32,832 bases of DNA from Alphaproteobacteria bacterium (lineage in GTDB: Bacteria; Pseudomonadota; Alphaproteobacteria; UBA9219; RGZA01), in NCBI GenBank assembly GCA_033762625.1, contig JANRLI010000014.1, positions 1-32,832 on the forward strand, in the 5' to 3' direction. Below the pieces are notes generated by a model, which saw only the letters and a program-made list of their open reading frames with translations, did no database searches and was not told the origin of the DNA. This document shows, in pieces, positions 7,220 through 15,533 of this stretch. Each line of letters starts with the position of its first letter. The stretch's first letter is position 1. The position numbers were made by a program, and so were the translations under genes.

Positions 7220-8482
7220 ATGCGCCGCGTTGTTGTCACTGGTATGGGTGTTGTGTCTCCGTTGGGCTTTGGTATGCGCCACAATTGGGATGGTATCATC
7301 AATAGCAAATCAGGCATCCGTAAGATTACCCGCTTTGATGCGAGTGATTTAACCTGCCAGATTGCAGGTGAGGTTCCGCGTGGCACTGAGCCTGGCATGT
7401 TTAATGCCGATGCACATGTTCCTCACAAAGACCAAAAGAAAATGGATGATTTCATTCTTTATGGGATCACCGCTGCTGATGACGCTATTGCTGACAGCGG
7501 CTGGAAACCAGAAACGGATGAAGACCGCGAGCGCACCGGCGTGATGATTGGTTCGGGTATTGGTGGTCTGGAATCCATTTATCAAACATCGATCACGTTG
7601 CATGAAAAAGGGCCAAAACGCGTTTCGCCGTTTTTCATTCCCATGAGCCTTATCAATTTATGCTCTGGACAAGTTTCCATTAAATATGGATTCCAAGGTC
7701 CAAACCACGCCAACGTCACGGCATGCTCAACGGGCGCGCACGCGATTGGCGATGCTGGGCGCTTGATTGCGCTCGGTGATGCGGATGTGATGATTGCAGG
7801 CGGCACGGAAGCGGCAGTATGCAAAATCGGCATGGCTGGATTTGCTGCACTGCGCGCACTTTCAACCGGGTTTAACGACACGCCTGAAAAAGGCTCGCGC
7901 CCCTATGATAAAGACCGCGATGGCTTTGTGATGGGTGAGGGCGCAGGTGTCGTGGTTCTGGAAGAACTGGAACACGCTAAAAAGCGCGGCGCACGAATTT
8001 ATGCTGAACTGATTGGCTATGGCTTATCGGGCGATGCGCATCACATGACTGCACCACCTGAAGATGGCAATGGTGGCTATCGCGCGATGCAAATGGCAAT
8101 GAAGCGTGCTCAAGTAAACCCTGAAGACATCGATTATATCAACGCGCATGGCACATCAACGCCGCTGGGCGATGAAATTGAACTTGGGGCGATCAAACGC
8201 TTGTTCGGTTCGGCCATGGCTAAGCTTTCGGTGTCATCTACCAAATCTGCGATTGGCCATTTGCTTGGCGCGGCTGGCGGCGTGGAAGCTATTTTTTCCA
8301 TCATGGCAGCAAAAGAAGATATTCTTCCGCCTACGCTTAATCTTGATAATCCATCGGATAATTGTCAGGGCGTTGATTTGGTTCCGCATAAGGCGCGCCA
8401 AAAGAAAATCAATGTGGCCTTGTCGAACTCATTCGGGTTTGGCGGCACCAATGCCTGTTTGATTTTCCGCGAATACGCATAA
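7220..8482 (+). CDS. fabF: beta-ketoacyl-ACP synthase II
   Basis: A 420-residue cytosolic condensing enzyme that extends acyl-ACP with malonyl-ACP in fatty acid synthesis. The Cys-His-His catalytic triad is present: C169 (VTACSTGAH), H310 (NAHGTSTPLGD) and H347 (GHLLGAAGG), with the conserved K342 (SSTKSAIGH). The C-terminal glycine-rich NSFGFGGTNA segment is intact. The start is set at 7220 (MRRVVVTGMG), the usual family N-terminus, with GGGG (7207-7210) 9 nt upstream. An ATG at 7205 would add five residues but lies directly behind the hairpin T tract. It converges with the YqaA-like gene, 8 nt apart. Confidence 0.96.
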   Translation: MRRVVVTGMGVVSPLGFGMRHNWDGIINSKSGIRKITRFDASDLTCQIAGEVPRGTEPGMFNADAHVPHKDQKKMDDFILYGITAADDAIADSGWKPETDEDRERTGVMIGSGIGGLESIYQTSITLHEKGPKRVSPFFIPMSLINLCSGQVSIKYGFQGPNHANVTACSTGAHAIGDAGRLIALGDADVMIAGGTEAAVCKIGMAGFAALRALSTGFNDTPEKGSRPYDKDRDGFVMGEGAGVVVLEELEHAKKRGARIYAELIGYGLSGDAHHMTAPPEDGNGGYRAMQMAMKRAQVNPEDIDYINAHGTSTPLGDEIELGAIKRLFGSAMAKLSVSSTKSAIGHLLGAAGGVEAIFSIMAAKEDILPPTLNLDNPSDNCQGVDLVPHKARQKKINVALSNSFGFGGTNACLIFREYA

Positions 8483-8490
8483 GCGTTTGG

Positions 8491-9072
8491 CTAAATCAGC
8501 TTTGCGGCGATAACGAAACCAATAATCACCAGCACTAATACGGCCAGCAAAATCCAGCTTAAGTGTTTTTCGATAAATGGCTTTGCCTTATCGCCAAATA
8601 AACGCAGCAATCCTGCCACCAATGCAAAGCGGCCTGCACGTGTGACAATGGATGCAAGAATGAATGGAAGTAGCGGAAACTGCGCAATACCGCTGGCAAT
8701 CGTCACCAGCTTATAGGGAATGGGCGTCAGGCCTTTGAGCAAAATAATCATCACGCCATGCTCGGCGAATGCCTGTTGGAAATCGGCGAGTTTGGTATCC
8801 ATGTGATAAAGATGGATAATCCACTGCCCAACGGTATCGAGTAAAAAATAGCCGATGGCATACCCAAATAATCCACCTATTACGGAACCTACGGTTGCAA
8901 TACCAACCAGTTTCAACCAATCTTTAGGCTGCGCCAGCACCATCGGAATAAGCATGACATCCGGCGGAATAGGGAAGAAGGAGCTTTCCGCAAAGGCAAC
9001 AGCAAACAGGCTTTGTTTGGCGCGTTTGCTTGCTGCTTCGCGCATAATCCAGTCATACATTTTTTTAAGCAT
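8491..9072 (-). CDS. YqaA-type DedA/VTT-family membrane protein
   Basis: A 193-residue integral membrane protein of the YqaA branch of the DedA/VTT superfamily. Characteristic features are AFAESSFFPIPPDVMLIPM (about 28-46) with the conserved acidic residue and prolines, the Gly-rich helix SVIGGLFGYAIGYF (about 62-75), the re-entrant stretch LLKGLTPIPYKLVTIASG (about 111-128), and a C-terminal hydrophobic anchor (about 170-191). The role is probably membrane lipid or envelope homeostasis, by analogy only. It diverges from the thioredoxin-like gene across 70 nt. No strong Shine-Dalgarno precedes the ATG. Confidence 0.88.
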   Translation of the reverse strand: MLKKMYDWIMREAASKRAKQSLFAVAFAESSFFPIPPDVMLIPMVLAQPKDWLKLVGIATVGSVIGGLFGYAIGYFLLDTVGQWIIHLYHMDTKLADFQQAFAEHGVMIILLKGLTPIPYKLVTIASGIAQFPLLPFILASIVTRAGRFALVAGLLRLFGDKAKPFIEKHLSWILLAVLVLVIIGFVIAAKLI

Positions 9073-9142
9073 TGTAACTTTTTCTCAAGTGTAATCGAAA
9101 TAAGAGTTATGAGTTCTATGGAACCTATTAACAGGAGTGGCT

Positions 9143-10114
9143 ATGCGCAAGCTTTTCTTAATTTTGACATGTTTGGGCATGTTATTTGTATCGCCAGCAT
9201 CGCATGGCGGGTTGCTTGAAAAACCCATACCTGCACCAGATATCAGCACGACAGGCGAATGGCTTAATTCCGCGCCTCTTACTGCCAAGGATATAAAAGG
9301 CAAAGTGGCACTGGTCGATTTCTGGACCTATTCCTGCATCAACTGTCTGCGGACATTGCCTTACATCAAATCATGGTATCAGCAATATAAGGATAAAGGC
9401 TTTGTGGTGATTGGCGTTCACGCACCTGAATTCGATTTTGAGAAAAATAAAGCGAATGTCGAAAAAGCGATTAAGCGGTTTGAAATTACCTATCCCGTTG
9501 TTCAAGATAATGACCATCTATTATGGAAGCGCTTTTCAAACCAATATTGGCCCGCGCATTACCTCATCAATAAAAACGGCAAGATTATTTATACCCATTT
9601 TGGCGAAGGCCAATATGATGCCACCGAAAAGGCTATTCGCGATGCACTTAATGAAACAGGTGAAAAAGCCATACTAAACGGTTCTGTTGAAGGATTTTCT
9701 ACCAACCAAACGCCGGAAACCTATTTAGGCACAGCGCGCAGTGAGCGTTTGGTCAAAGCGTGGGATGATCTTGCGGGCGATAACTGGACATTGGTGGGCG
9801 ATTGGAAACGTACATCCGAATACAGCGAAGCAAAGGTCGAAGGCGCATCCCTCAAAATCCATTTTCGTGGCGGCAAAGTGTTTTTAGTATTGGGCACAGC
9901 CGATAGTAAACCCATCAACGCCAGAATTTTGTTTGATGGCAAACCGGCAACCGATGTTGCAGGTAAAGACGTAAAAGACGGCGAGGTCACCGTAACTGAC
10001 CACCGTTTATACGAATTGATTGATTTGAAGAAAAACAGTGAAGGTGTGCTGGAAGTATCAGCGACGCTACCCGGCCTTCGCGCCTACGCTTTTACGTTTG
10101 GCAGCAGCTTTTGA
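9143..10114 (+). CDS. exported thioredoxin-like protein with C-terminal DipZ-like domain
   Basis: A 323-residue protein. Residues 1-22 (MRKLFLILTCLGMLFVSPAS) form a Sec signal peptide. Residues about 30-165 are a TlpA/redoxin-like thioredoxin fold with active site C65-I-N-C68 in DFWTYSCINCLRTLPY. The WTYSCINC variant is typical of the soluble part of DipZ-type proteins. Residues about 185-323 form a beta-rich domain resembling the extra C-terminal domain of those proteins, without the membrane CcdA-like part. The role is probably periplasmic thiol-disulfide exchange. The start is 9143 because AGGAG (9133-9137) lies 5 nt upstream; a GTG at 9137 is in frame but overlaps that site. Its last 48 nt overlap the convergent gene on the other strand. 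Confidence 0.87.
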   Translation: MRKLFLILTCLGMLFVSPASHGGLLEKPIPAPDISTTGEWLNSAPLTAKDIKGKVALVDFWTYSCINCLRTLPYIKSWYQQYKDKGFVVIGVHAPEFDFEKNKANVEKAIKRFEITYPVVQDNDHLLWKRFSNQYWPAHYLINKNGKIIYTHFGEGQYDATEKAIRDALNETGEKAILNGSVEGFSTNQTPETYLGTARSERLVKAWDDLAGDNWTLVGDWKRTSEYSEAKVEGASLKIHFRGGKVFLVLGTADSKPINARILFDGKPATDVAGKDVKDGEVTVTDHRLYELIDLKKNSEGVLEVSATLPGLRAYAFTFGSSF

Positions 10115-10582
10115 TGAAAACAACAAACCTTTCGGGCGAACAACGATTGCTCGTTCCTTGCTAACCTGCTGGGCGCCAACTTCTACAACAAAGCGCGGAA
10201 TAATCGGGCCTTTTGCGGTGTCAATCAATTCACTAGCAATAATCAATTTACGCTGTTGTGCTCTTGTTAAACGTGCACTACGGAATGACCAGCTTTGTGG
10301 CACAGCGCCATCAATCTTTTCGCGAATGACAATTACTTCCGCATTCAAACGGTAAGTATCTGACAAGCTGCTTGGCGGCATTTGCAATACGCCAATCAAT
10401 TTAGCTGGTAAGTTTTGTTGCGGCTCAATACGCCCATCCAATGTGATTTCAGGAAGATTGATGGAAAGCCACGCCATTTCAAACACGCGGCCTGATTTTT
10501 TATCAGTCACGGTTGCCAATGGAATGTCCTTATCAATAAGGCCCATCAACGTGTAAACGCTCATTCTTAAATTGCTGCTCAT
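10067..10582 (-). CDS. hypothetical protein
   Basis: A 171-residue protein I do not recognise. The start at 10582 (MSSNLRMSVYTLMG) has AGGG (10591-10594) 8 nt upstream; a TTG at 10588 is also in frame. It has no signal peptide or membrane helix. The pattern of short hydrophobic stretches (LATVTD, VFEMAWLSINLP, AEVIVIRE, RFVVEVGAQQV) suggests a small beta-rich fold. The tail is strongly basic (KAAAKRKSVGAKAG). A PilZ-like barrel was considered, but the RxxxR and DxSxxG motifs are missing. It follows nadK on the same strand after 76 nt. Its last 48 nt are antisense to the end of the thioredoxin-like gene. Confidence 0.65.
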   Translation of the reverse strand: MSSNLRMSVYTLMGLIDKDIPLATVTDKKSGRVFEMAWLSINLPEITLDGRIEPQQNLPAKLIGVLQMPPSSLSDTYRLNAEVIVIREKIDGAVPQSWSFRSARLTRAQQRKLIIASELIDTAKGPIIPRFVVEVGAQQVSKERAIVVRPKGLLFSSKAAAKRKSVGAKAG

Positions 10583-10658
10583 GCCCAAAACCCTAAATTC
10601 CTAGAATAACTAAGGCAGGTTGTAGCAGGCAAAAAATGAAAGTAAAAATGGGGAGTAG

Positions 10659-11426
10659 TTACTCTAAAAACTGCTCCTGAATGACCTTTTCCGCAAGGTT
10701 GCGTTTGGGGTCAAATAGCAAAGTAAGGCTGATTTCAAAGACTTTTTTGATGGTTACGCTCTTAACATCTCTTACTTCGGTAAAGTCAGCGACAGCGCTA
10801 ACGGGGCGTTTGTCATAATCCTGCACATCCACATGAATAATAGATTTGGATGGCAATAGTGCCCCGCGCCAGCGGCGTGGGCGGAATGGAGAAATAGGAG
10901 TCAATGCCAGCAGCGGTGTGCCGACAGGAATAATTGGCCCGTGAACAGAAAGATTATATCCGGTACTGCCAGCCGCTGTTGAAACCAGAACGCCGTCACC
11001 ATTTAATTCGGATAGACGTTCAATACCATCAACCGAAATACGCAACTTTGCCGCCTGACGTGTTTGGCGCAACATCGATACTTCATTAAACGCGAATGCT
11101 TTTTTGGTTGTGCCATCATGGCATAGTGCTTCCATTTCCAATGGATGTAAAACAACCGAATGCGCAAGCACGATGCGTTCAATTAAATCATTCTCGCTAT
11201 ATTCGTTGCACAAGAACCCGTATGTGCCGAGGTTCAACCCAAACACCGGCTTTTTCCAATGCAGCATGCCATGCAGGGTGTGGAGGGTGAATCCATCACC
11301 ACCCAATGAAACAATCACATCAGCTTCTTCGATTGGCACGCTTCCATAACGGCTTGATAACACAGCAAGTGATTGCTGGGCGATGTCGGTAGGCGCTGCA
11401 AGGAAGGCTATTTTGGGCTTGGACAT
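10659..11426 (-). CDS. nadK: NAD kinase
   Basis: A 255-residue cytosolic enzyme that phosphorylates NAD to NADP. Diagnostic motifs are GGDG (42-45, SLGGDGFTLHT), the N114-E115 pair (FAFNEVSM), GDG (143-145), and the AAGSTGYN nucleotide-binding loop (151-158). The start is set at 11426 (MSKPKIAFLA), the family's usual N-terminus. A TTG-initiated reading from 11498 would add 24 residues of unlikely sequence. The Shine-Dalgarno is poor. It diverges from chpT across 92 nt. Confidence 0.94.
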   Translation of the reverse strand: MSKPKIAFLAAPTDIAQQSLAVLSSRYGSVPIEEADVIVSLGGDGFTLHTLHGMLHWKKPVFGLNLGTYGFLCNEYSENDLIERIVLAHSVVLHPLEMEALCHDGTTKKAFAFNEVSMLRQTRQAAKLRISVDGIERLSELNGDGVLVSTAAGSTGYNLSVHGPIIPVGTPLLALTPISPFRPRRWRGALLPSKSIIHVDVQDYDKRPVSAVADFTEVRDVKSVTIKKVFEISLTLLFDPKRNLAEKVIQEQFLE

Positions 11427-11518
11427 GGCGAACAGGTTAAAAGAGTTGTTTGAACATGTCCTTAACTTTTTTATACTGTGAATCGAATTAACCAACATCC
11501 CATAAAACGGTCAGTCAA

Positions 11519-12193
11519 ATGCTTATCGATATTCGTCTTCTCGAGCTACTTTCATCAAAAATTTGCCATGACCTGATTAGTCCTGTGGGTGCCATCAACA
11601 ATGGTATCGAGCTGGTGGAGGATATTGGCGGCTCGGTTGTCAACGAAGCGATGAAGCTTATAAGTACTTCTGCCCAGCAAGCTGCAAAACGCCTGCGTCT
11701 GTTTCGCATGGCGTATGGCAAGGCGGGGTCAGAGCAGGGCGTAACACTTAAAGATATTCGCGCAACAGCAAAGGATTATCTTTCCACCAGCAAATCAAAG
11801 TTAGCATGGGGCGAAGATGAAGGGTTTCACAAAGCTTCTGAAAAAAAAGGTGCCTTAAAAATTGCATTATGCCTTTGCATGATGTCTGAAGATGTATTGA
11901 GCCATGGCGGCGATGTCACCGTGGAAACGGCAAGCGAAGCAGGGCGCGCAGGCATGAAATTTACCATCGCGGGCAGCCATGCGCAGCTATCCGAAGCGAT
12001 GCAGGAAGCGGTCGATGGCAAGACCAGTATCGAAGATGTAACGCCGCGGACGGTGCACGCATTCGTAACCGGCCGCATGGCTGATTATTACGGTTTTAAA
12101 ATAAGCTTCCATCAACATTCCCCCGAACTCCTAACTGCGATCATGATGCCGTTGGAATCGGTTGATTTGACCCTCGAACAAGCCGATCTCTGA
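11519..12193 (+). CDS. chpT: histidine phosphotransferase ChpT
   Basis: A 224-residue cytosolic phosphotransferase. In alphaproteobacteria ChpT passes phosphate from the hybrid kinase CckA to CtrA and CpdR, linking cell-cycle signals to transcription and proteolysis. The N-terminal helix carries the phosphorylatable H17 in the signature KICHDLISPVGAINNGIELVED (H-D-L-x-S-P-x-G-A-I-x-N-G-x-E). The first two helices form the dimerisation hairpin (to about 80). The rest is a degenerate ATPase-like fold lacking the ATP-binding boxes. A partner CtrA gene lies 4 kb away in this window. The upstream region has TTAACCAAC and TTAAC sequences that could be CtrA half-sites. The ribosome-binding site is weak. 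Confidence 0.9.
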   Translation: MLIDIRLLELLSSKICHDLISPVGAINNGIELVEDIGGSVVNEAMKLISTSAQQAAKRLRLFRMAYGKAGSEQGVTLKDIRATAKDYLSTSKSKLAWGEDEGFHKASEKKGALKIALCLCMMSEDVLSHGGDVTVETASEAGRAGMKFTIAGSHAQLSEAMQEAVDGKTSIEDVTPRTVHAFVTGRMADYYGFKISFHQHSPELLTAIMMPLESVDLTLEQADL

Positions 12194-12338
12194 TTTTGTA
12201 TATTCCATAAGGTAAAACACAAGTAACCTGTTCTTAAGATTTAAACGTAAAAATGGAAATTACAGGGTCGTTGTTCCAGTTAACCTTCATATTGTCTGTT
12301 TTGTTAATTTAGTCGAGTGAACCAAGTTAGGATGAAAA
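12194..12338 (+). promoter_or_regulatory. chpT-cheY intergenic region, candidate promoter
   Basis: A 145-nt AT-rich gap between chpT and the CheY-like gene. It contains CTTAAG-ATTTAAAC and GTTAACC (around 12233-12284), which are half-site-like for CtrA. No hairpin with a T tract was seen. It could carry a separate promoter for the cheY-cheB-cheR group. Confidence 0.3.
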
Positions 12339-12716
12339 ATGACTAAAACGTGCCTTGTCGTTGAAGATAGCCGCGTCATTCGCCGTGTTACCTGCACCAT
12401 TATGGATGGCTTTGGATTTAAGTGTATTGAAGCCGAACATGGGCTGGAAGCGGTTGAAGCCTGCACCAAAGAAATGCCGACTGTTATTCTCCTCGACTGG
12501 AACATGCCTATCATGAGCGGTATCGAATTCCTTCGTAAATTGCGTTCCATGCCCAAGGGCGATACACCGCAGGTGATTTTCTGTACTACGGAAAATGATT
12601 TCAGCCACATTCAGGAAGGCATGGCCGCTGGCGCGAACGAATACATCATGAAGCCGTTTGATAGCGACATCATCAAATCAAAACTGCAAATGCTGGGTCT
12701 GATAGAAAATACCTAA
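12339..12716 (+). CDS. CheY-like single-domain response regulator
   Basis: A 125-residue stand-alone receiver. All receiver residues are present: E9/D10 (VVEDSR), phospho-acceptor D53 (LLDWNMPIMSG), T83/T84 (IFCTTEND) and K105 (IMKPFD). The LVVEDSRVIRR start and LLDWNMPxMxG loop resemble alphaproteobacterial CheY proteins that lie next to cheB and cheR. CheY-P binds FliM or FliN at the motor to change rotation. Given the chpT neighbour, an alternative is a relay partner like CpdR, but the loop sequence fits CheY better. A good Shine-Dalgarno (AGGA) lies about 7 nt upstream. cheB follows after 32 nt. Confidence 0.85.
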   Translation: MTKTCLVVEDSRVIRRVTCTIMDGFGFKCIEAEHGLEAVEACTKEMPTVILLDWNMPIMSGIEFLRKLRSMPKGDTPQVIFCTTENDFSHIQEGMAAGANEYIMKPFDSDIIKSKLQMLGLIENT

Positions 12717-12748
12717 TACGGTAATACAAATAGATTTTTTTGAGCGTC

Positions 12749-13909
12749 ATGAAGCAATTGAACTACCAAACGCCAATTGAGACCATGGAAAGCAAGGCGA
12801 AACATCATAACCCCATTAACGTATTGGTGGTGGATGATAAAGTCGTTATGCGCAGTCTGTTAAAGCGCATTCTGGGCGATGATAAGGATATTAATGTTGT
12901 CGCATCAGCAGTGGATGAGCGCGGGGCGCTGGGCCAGCTTAATCTGCATGATGTTGATGTGGTGCTGCTCGATGTGCACATCGATCGCATGACGATTGTT
13001 TCTAATTTGCTTGCTGCCAAACCATCTTTGAAAATTGTGATGATTGCTTCCGCGTCAGGCGAGCAGGGCAATTTATGTATCAATGCCTTGAAAGCAGGCG
13101 CAGTGGATTATATTGCAAAGCCCAATGGTGATGGTAAATCCTTCGCAACCGGTAGCGGCAATTTCCAAAATGATCTTTTGGAAAAAATCAAACACTGGGG
13201 CGATGAAAACCGCTTAAAGCGCGGGCCAGCGCCACTGCCGGAAAAGCCAAAACGCGGGACGTCAGCCAAACTGCTTTCGCTACCAGTCCCTAGGCATATT
13301 GTCTTGCGTCAAGGCGCGATTGAACGGCCATCTGCGATTGCCATTGGTTCATCTACTGGTGGACCAGAAGCATTATTGAAGATCATCCCGCATTTAAAGG
13401 ATGTTACGCAGCCCATATTTGTTACACAGCACATGCCGGCGGCCTTCACGCCGGTGCTTGCAAAACACATCACCGAATGCGGATCGCTGCCTTGTGTTGA
13501 GGCAAAAGATGGCATGGTGGTAGTTGGAAAAACGATTTATCTCGCACCGGGTGACTATCATATGACTGTTGAACGTACTGGCGAAAAAACGGTCACCATA
13601 CGCCTTAATCAAAATCCGCCTGAAAATTTCTGCCGGCCGGCAGTTGATCCAATGCTGCGAAGCCTTTCAGAAACTTTTGGGCAAAAGCTGTTTATAGCCA
13701 TCCTTACAGGTATGGGCAGTGATGGACAAAAGGGTGCAGAGTTTGCAGTAAGAAACGGAGCAAACATCATCGCTCAGAACGAAGCCACCTCGGTAGTGTG
13801 GGGAATGCCTGCTGCGGTGGCACATAACGGCTTATGTCATGCTGTGTTACCGCTTGAAGAAATGGGCCCAACGATTGCGCAGATTGCGCAAAGGGGGCAA
13901 CCCGCATGA
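12749..13909 (+). CDS. cheB: chemotaxis protein-glutamate methylesterase CheB
   Basis: A 386-residue enzyme that removes methyl groups from chemoreceptors, resetting them after stimulation. The N-terminal receiver (about 24-145) has D29-D30 (VLVVDDK), probable acceptor D75 (LLDVHIDRMT) and K124 (IAKP). The usual MPxMDG turn after the acceptor is replaced by HIDRMT. A proline/lysine linker precedes the methylesterase domain (about 193-385) with the catalytic triad S202 (IGSSTGGP), H228 (TQHMPAAF) and D325 (GMGSDGQKG). The start is uncertain: ATG 12749 is used, while TTG 12740 and ATG 12785 are alternatives, none with a strong binding site. It overlaps cheR by 4 nt (ATGA). Confidence 0.93.
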   Translation: MKQLNYQTPIETMESKAKHHNPINVLVVDDKVVMRSLLKRILGDDKDINVVASAVDERGALGQLNLHDVDVVLLDVHIDRMTIVSNLLAAKPSLKIVMIASASGEQGNLCINALKAGAVDYIAKPNGDGKSFATGSGNFQNDLLEKIKHWGDENRLKRGPAPLPEKPKRGTSAKLLSLPVPRHIVLRQGAIERPSAIAIGSSTGGPEALLKIIPHLKDVTQPIFVTQHMPAAFTPVLAKHITECGSLPCVEAKDGMVVVGKTIYLAPGDYHMTVERTGEKTVTIRLNQNPPENFCRPAVDPMLRSLSETFGQKLFIAILTGMGSDGQKGAEFAVRNGANIIAQNEATSVVWGMPAAVAHNGLCHAVLPLEEMGPTIAQIAQRGQPA

Positions 13910-14745
13910 AAAAGGAAGACTTCGATTTATTTGCCGATATGGTCAAAAAGCGTTCGGGCTTGGTGCTGACGTCTGAAAAAGCCTATCTGCTTGAATCCCG
14001 CTTGATGCCGGTAGCCCGCAAATTGGGTTTAAAAGACTTGGAAGAACTTGCGGCAAGCCTGCGCAGCAAACGCGATGAAAAAGTCATGGAAGCCATTACG
14101 GAAGCCATGACAACAAATGAAACCTTCTTCTTTCGTGACCAAAAACCGTTTGACCAATTTCGTCAGGTTGTGTTGCCGCATATGTTAAAAGTGCGTGCGG
14201 CAAAGAAATCACTGCGCATCTGGTCAGCGGCGTCCAGCACGGGGCAGGAAGCCTATTCGCTTGCCATGATATTGTCGGAAGAAGCGCATAAAATGCCTGG
14301 CTGGCATATTGAAATCATCGGTACGGATATCTCACAGGAAGTGGTCGATAAAGCCAAAGCAGGGCTTTACAACCAGTTTGAAGTGCAACGCGGCTTACCC
14401 GTAACCATGCTGGTCAAGTACTTCCAGCAAAAGGAAGATAAATGGCAAATCAGCGATAAAATCAAAGGCATGGTTCAATACCGTGTAATGAACTTGCTTG
14501 AAGACTGGGGCCCAATTGGACTATTCGACATTATCTTCTGTCGCAATGTCCTCATTTATTTTGATCAATCGACAAAAGCAAAACTGCTTGAACGCCAAAG
14601 CCAGGTGCTTGCGCCCGATGGCGCGTTATTCCTTGGCGGCGCTGAATCCGTCCTCGGCATTTGCGATAAATTCAAAAGCGTTGAAAGCCAACGCGGCATT
14701 TATATTCCCACGGTTTGCCCTGCCGAGTTATGGAAAGCCGCGTAA
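13906..14745 (+). CDS. cheR: chemotaxis protein methyltransferase CheR
   Basis: A 279-residue SAM-dependent enzyme that methylates receptor glutamates, opposing CheB. The N-terminal helical domain (1-75) includes MTTNETFFFRD (68-78). The Rossmann domain has the SAM-binding WSAASSTGQEAYSLAM (106-121) and FDIIFCRNVLIYFD (about 207-220). It has normal length and no C-terminal TPR or pentapeptide extension. It is translationally coupled to cheB. No cheA, cheW or receptor gene lies in this window, so the signalling array must be encoded elsewhere. Confidence 0.95.
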   Translation: MKKEDFDLFADMVKKRSGLVLTSEKAYLLESRLMPVARKLGLKDLEELAASLRSKRDEKVMEAITEAMTTNETFFFRDQKPFDQFRQVVLPHMLKVRAAKKSLRIWSAASSTGQEAYSLAMILSEEAHKMPGWHIEIIGTDISQEVVDKAKAGLYNQFEVQRGLPVTMLVKYFQQKEDKWQISDKIKGMVQYRVMNLLEDWGPIGLFDIIFCRNVLIYFDQSTKAKLLERQSQVLAPDGALFLGGAESVLGICDKFKSVESQRGIYIPTVCPAELWKAA

Positions 14746-14750
14746 ATCCT

Positions 14751-15533
14751 ATGCCAACCGCAATCGACGTTTTTTTAATTGCTGGACAAAGCAATGCCGT
14801 CGGTGAAGGAGATAGCGCACAATCTCCCCAAGTCATACCAGATAAGATCCTACAGATTTATAACGGGGTTATAACCCCTGCGAATGACCCTGTTGGAAAC
14901 GCCATGACCGGCAGCGCATGGCCAGCATTCGGTAATGAGTATTATGCACTCAGCAATCGCAGCATCGCCTTTATTCCAACCGCTGTTGGGGGTACGGGCA
15001 TGTCGCCCTATGCCGATATTGGCACCGGCCATTGGTCAGGATACACCGTTCCTAGCTCCCATGATTTGCTTGGACGCTCCATTGAAAAAACCAACGCTGC
15101 CATGGCACTGCTTTTGGCAAATGGCTATAGCCCATCCTTTAAGGGCATCTTGTGGTGCCAAGGAGAAAACGAAGCGAACAACATTTGCTTTGGCGCACAG
15201 CTTTCTAAAGAGGATGTAGAAGCGATGCTGGCGGGTGTCATCCAGCGCTATCGTAAGCACCTTGAAGGCGATTGGGTTTTTTATATATTCAAAACAGGAA
15301 CAGACACCCGCGTGGATCAAAACTGCCAGCCCATTATCCCAAATGATAGCGGGTATAGAATTGTCCACGCTGCGCAGGAAAGCGTCGCACGTAATGTGCC
15401 GGGCACAAAAATTATATTCTCAGGAGCGGCTGATTTTGGCCCGCGGGGCATGATGAAAGACGGCATCCATTACAATCAGGATGGCTATAACGAAATGGGC
15501 AAAACAGGTGCCCAAACGCTGCTTTCGGCTTGA
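14751..15533 (+). CDS. SGNH/sialate-O-acetylesterase-like hydrolase
   Basis: A 260-residue protein of the SASA (carbohydrate esterase) type of SGNH hydrolases. Block I is FLIAGQSNAVGEG with likely nucleophile S14. A GGTG segment (80-83) may supply the oxyanion glycine. WCQGEN (135-140) is the family's WxQGE motif. The C-terminal DGIHYNQDGY supplies the D237-x-x-H240 pair. Known relatives remove acetyl groups from sialic acids or other sugars. There is no signal peptide, so it acts in the cytosol unless exported otherwise. It begins 5 nt after the cheR stop, so it is probably co-transcribed with cheY-cheB-cheR. A role in editing sugars used on flagellin or surface polysaccharide is speculative. 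Confidence 0.85.
   Translation: MPTAIDVFLIAGQSNAVGEGDSAQSPQVIPDKILQIYNGVITPANDPVGNAMTGSAWPAFGNEYYALSNRSIAFIPTAVGGTGMSPYADIGTGHWSGYTVPSSHDLLGRSIEKTNAAMALLLANGYSPSFKGILWCQGENEANNICFGAQLSKEDVEAMLAGVIQRYRKHLEGDWVFYIFKTGTDTRVDQNCQPIIPNDSGYRIVHAAQESVARNVPGTKIIFSGAADFGPRGMMKDGIHYNQDGYNEMGKTGAQTLLSA

Noticed and set aside
10067-10582. PilZ domain in the protein downstream of nadK
   Set aside because: The RxxxR and D/NxSxxG motifs needed for cyclic-di-GMP binding are not present, so no assignment was made.
14865-14878. Perfect 14-nt palindrome GGGGTTATAACCCC
   Set aside because: It lies inside the esterase coding frame (encoding part of NGVITPA), has no T tract and no promoter nearby. It is best explained as chance within coding sequence.
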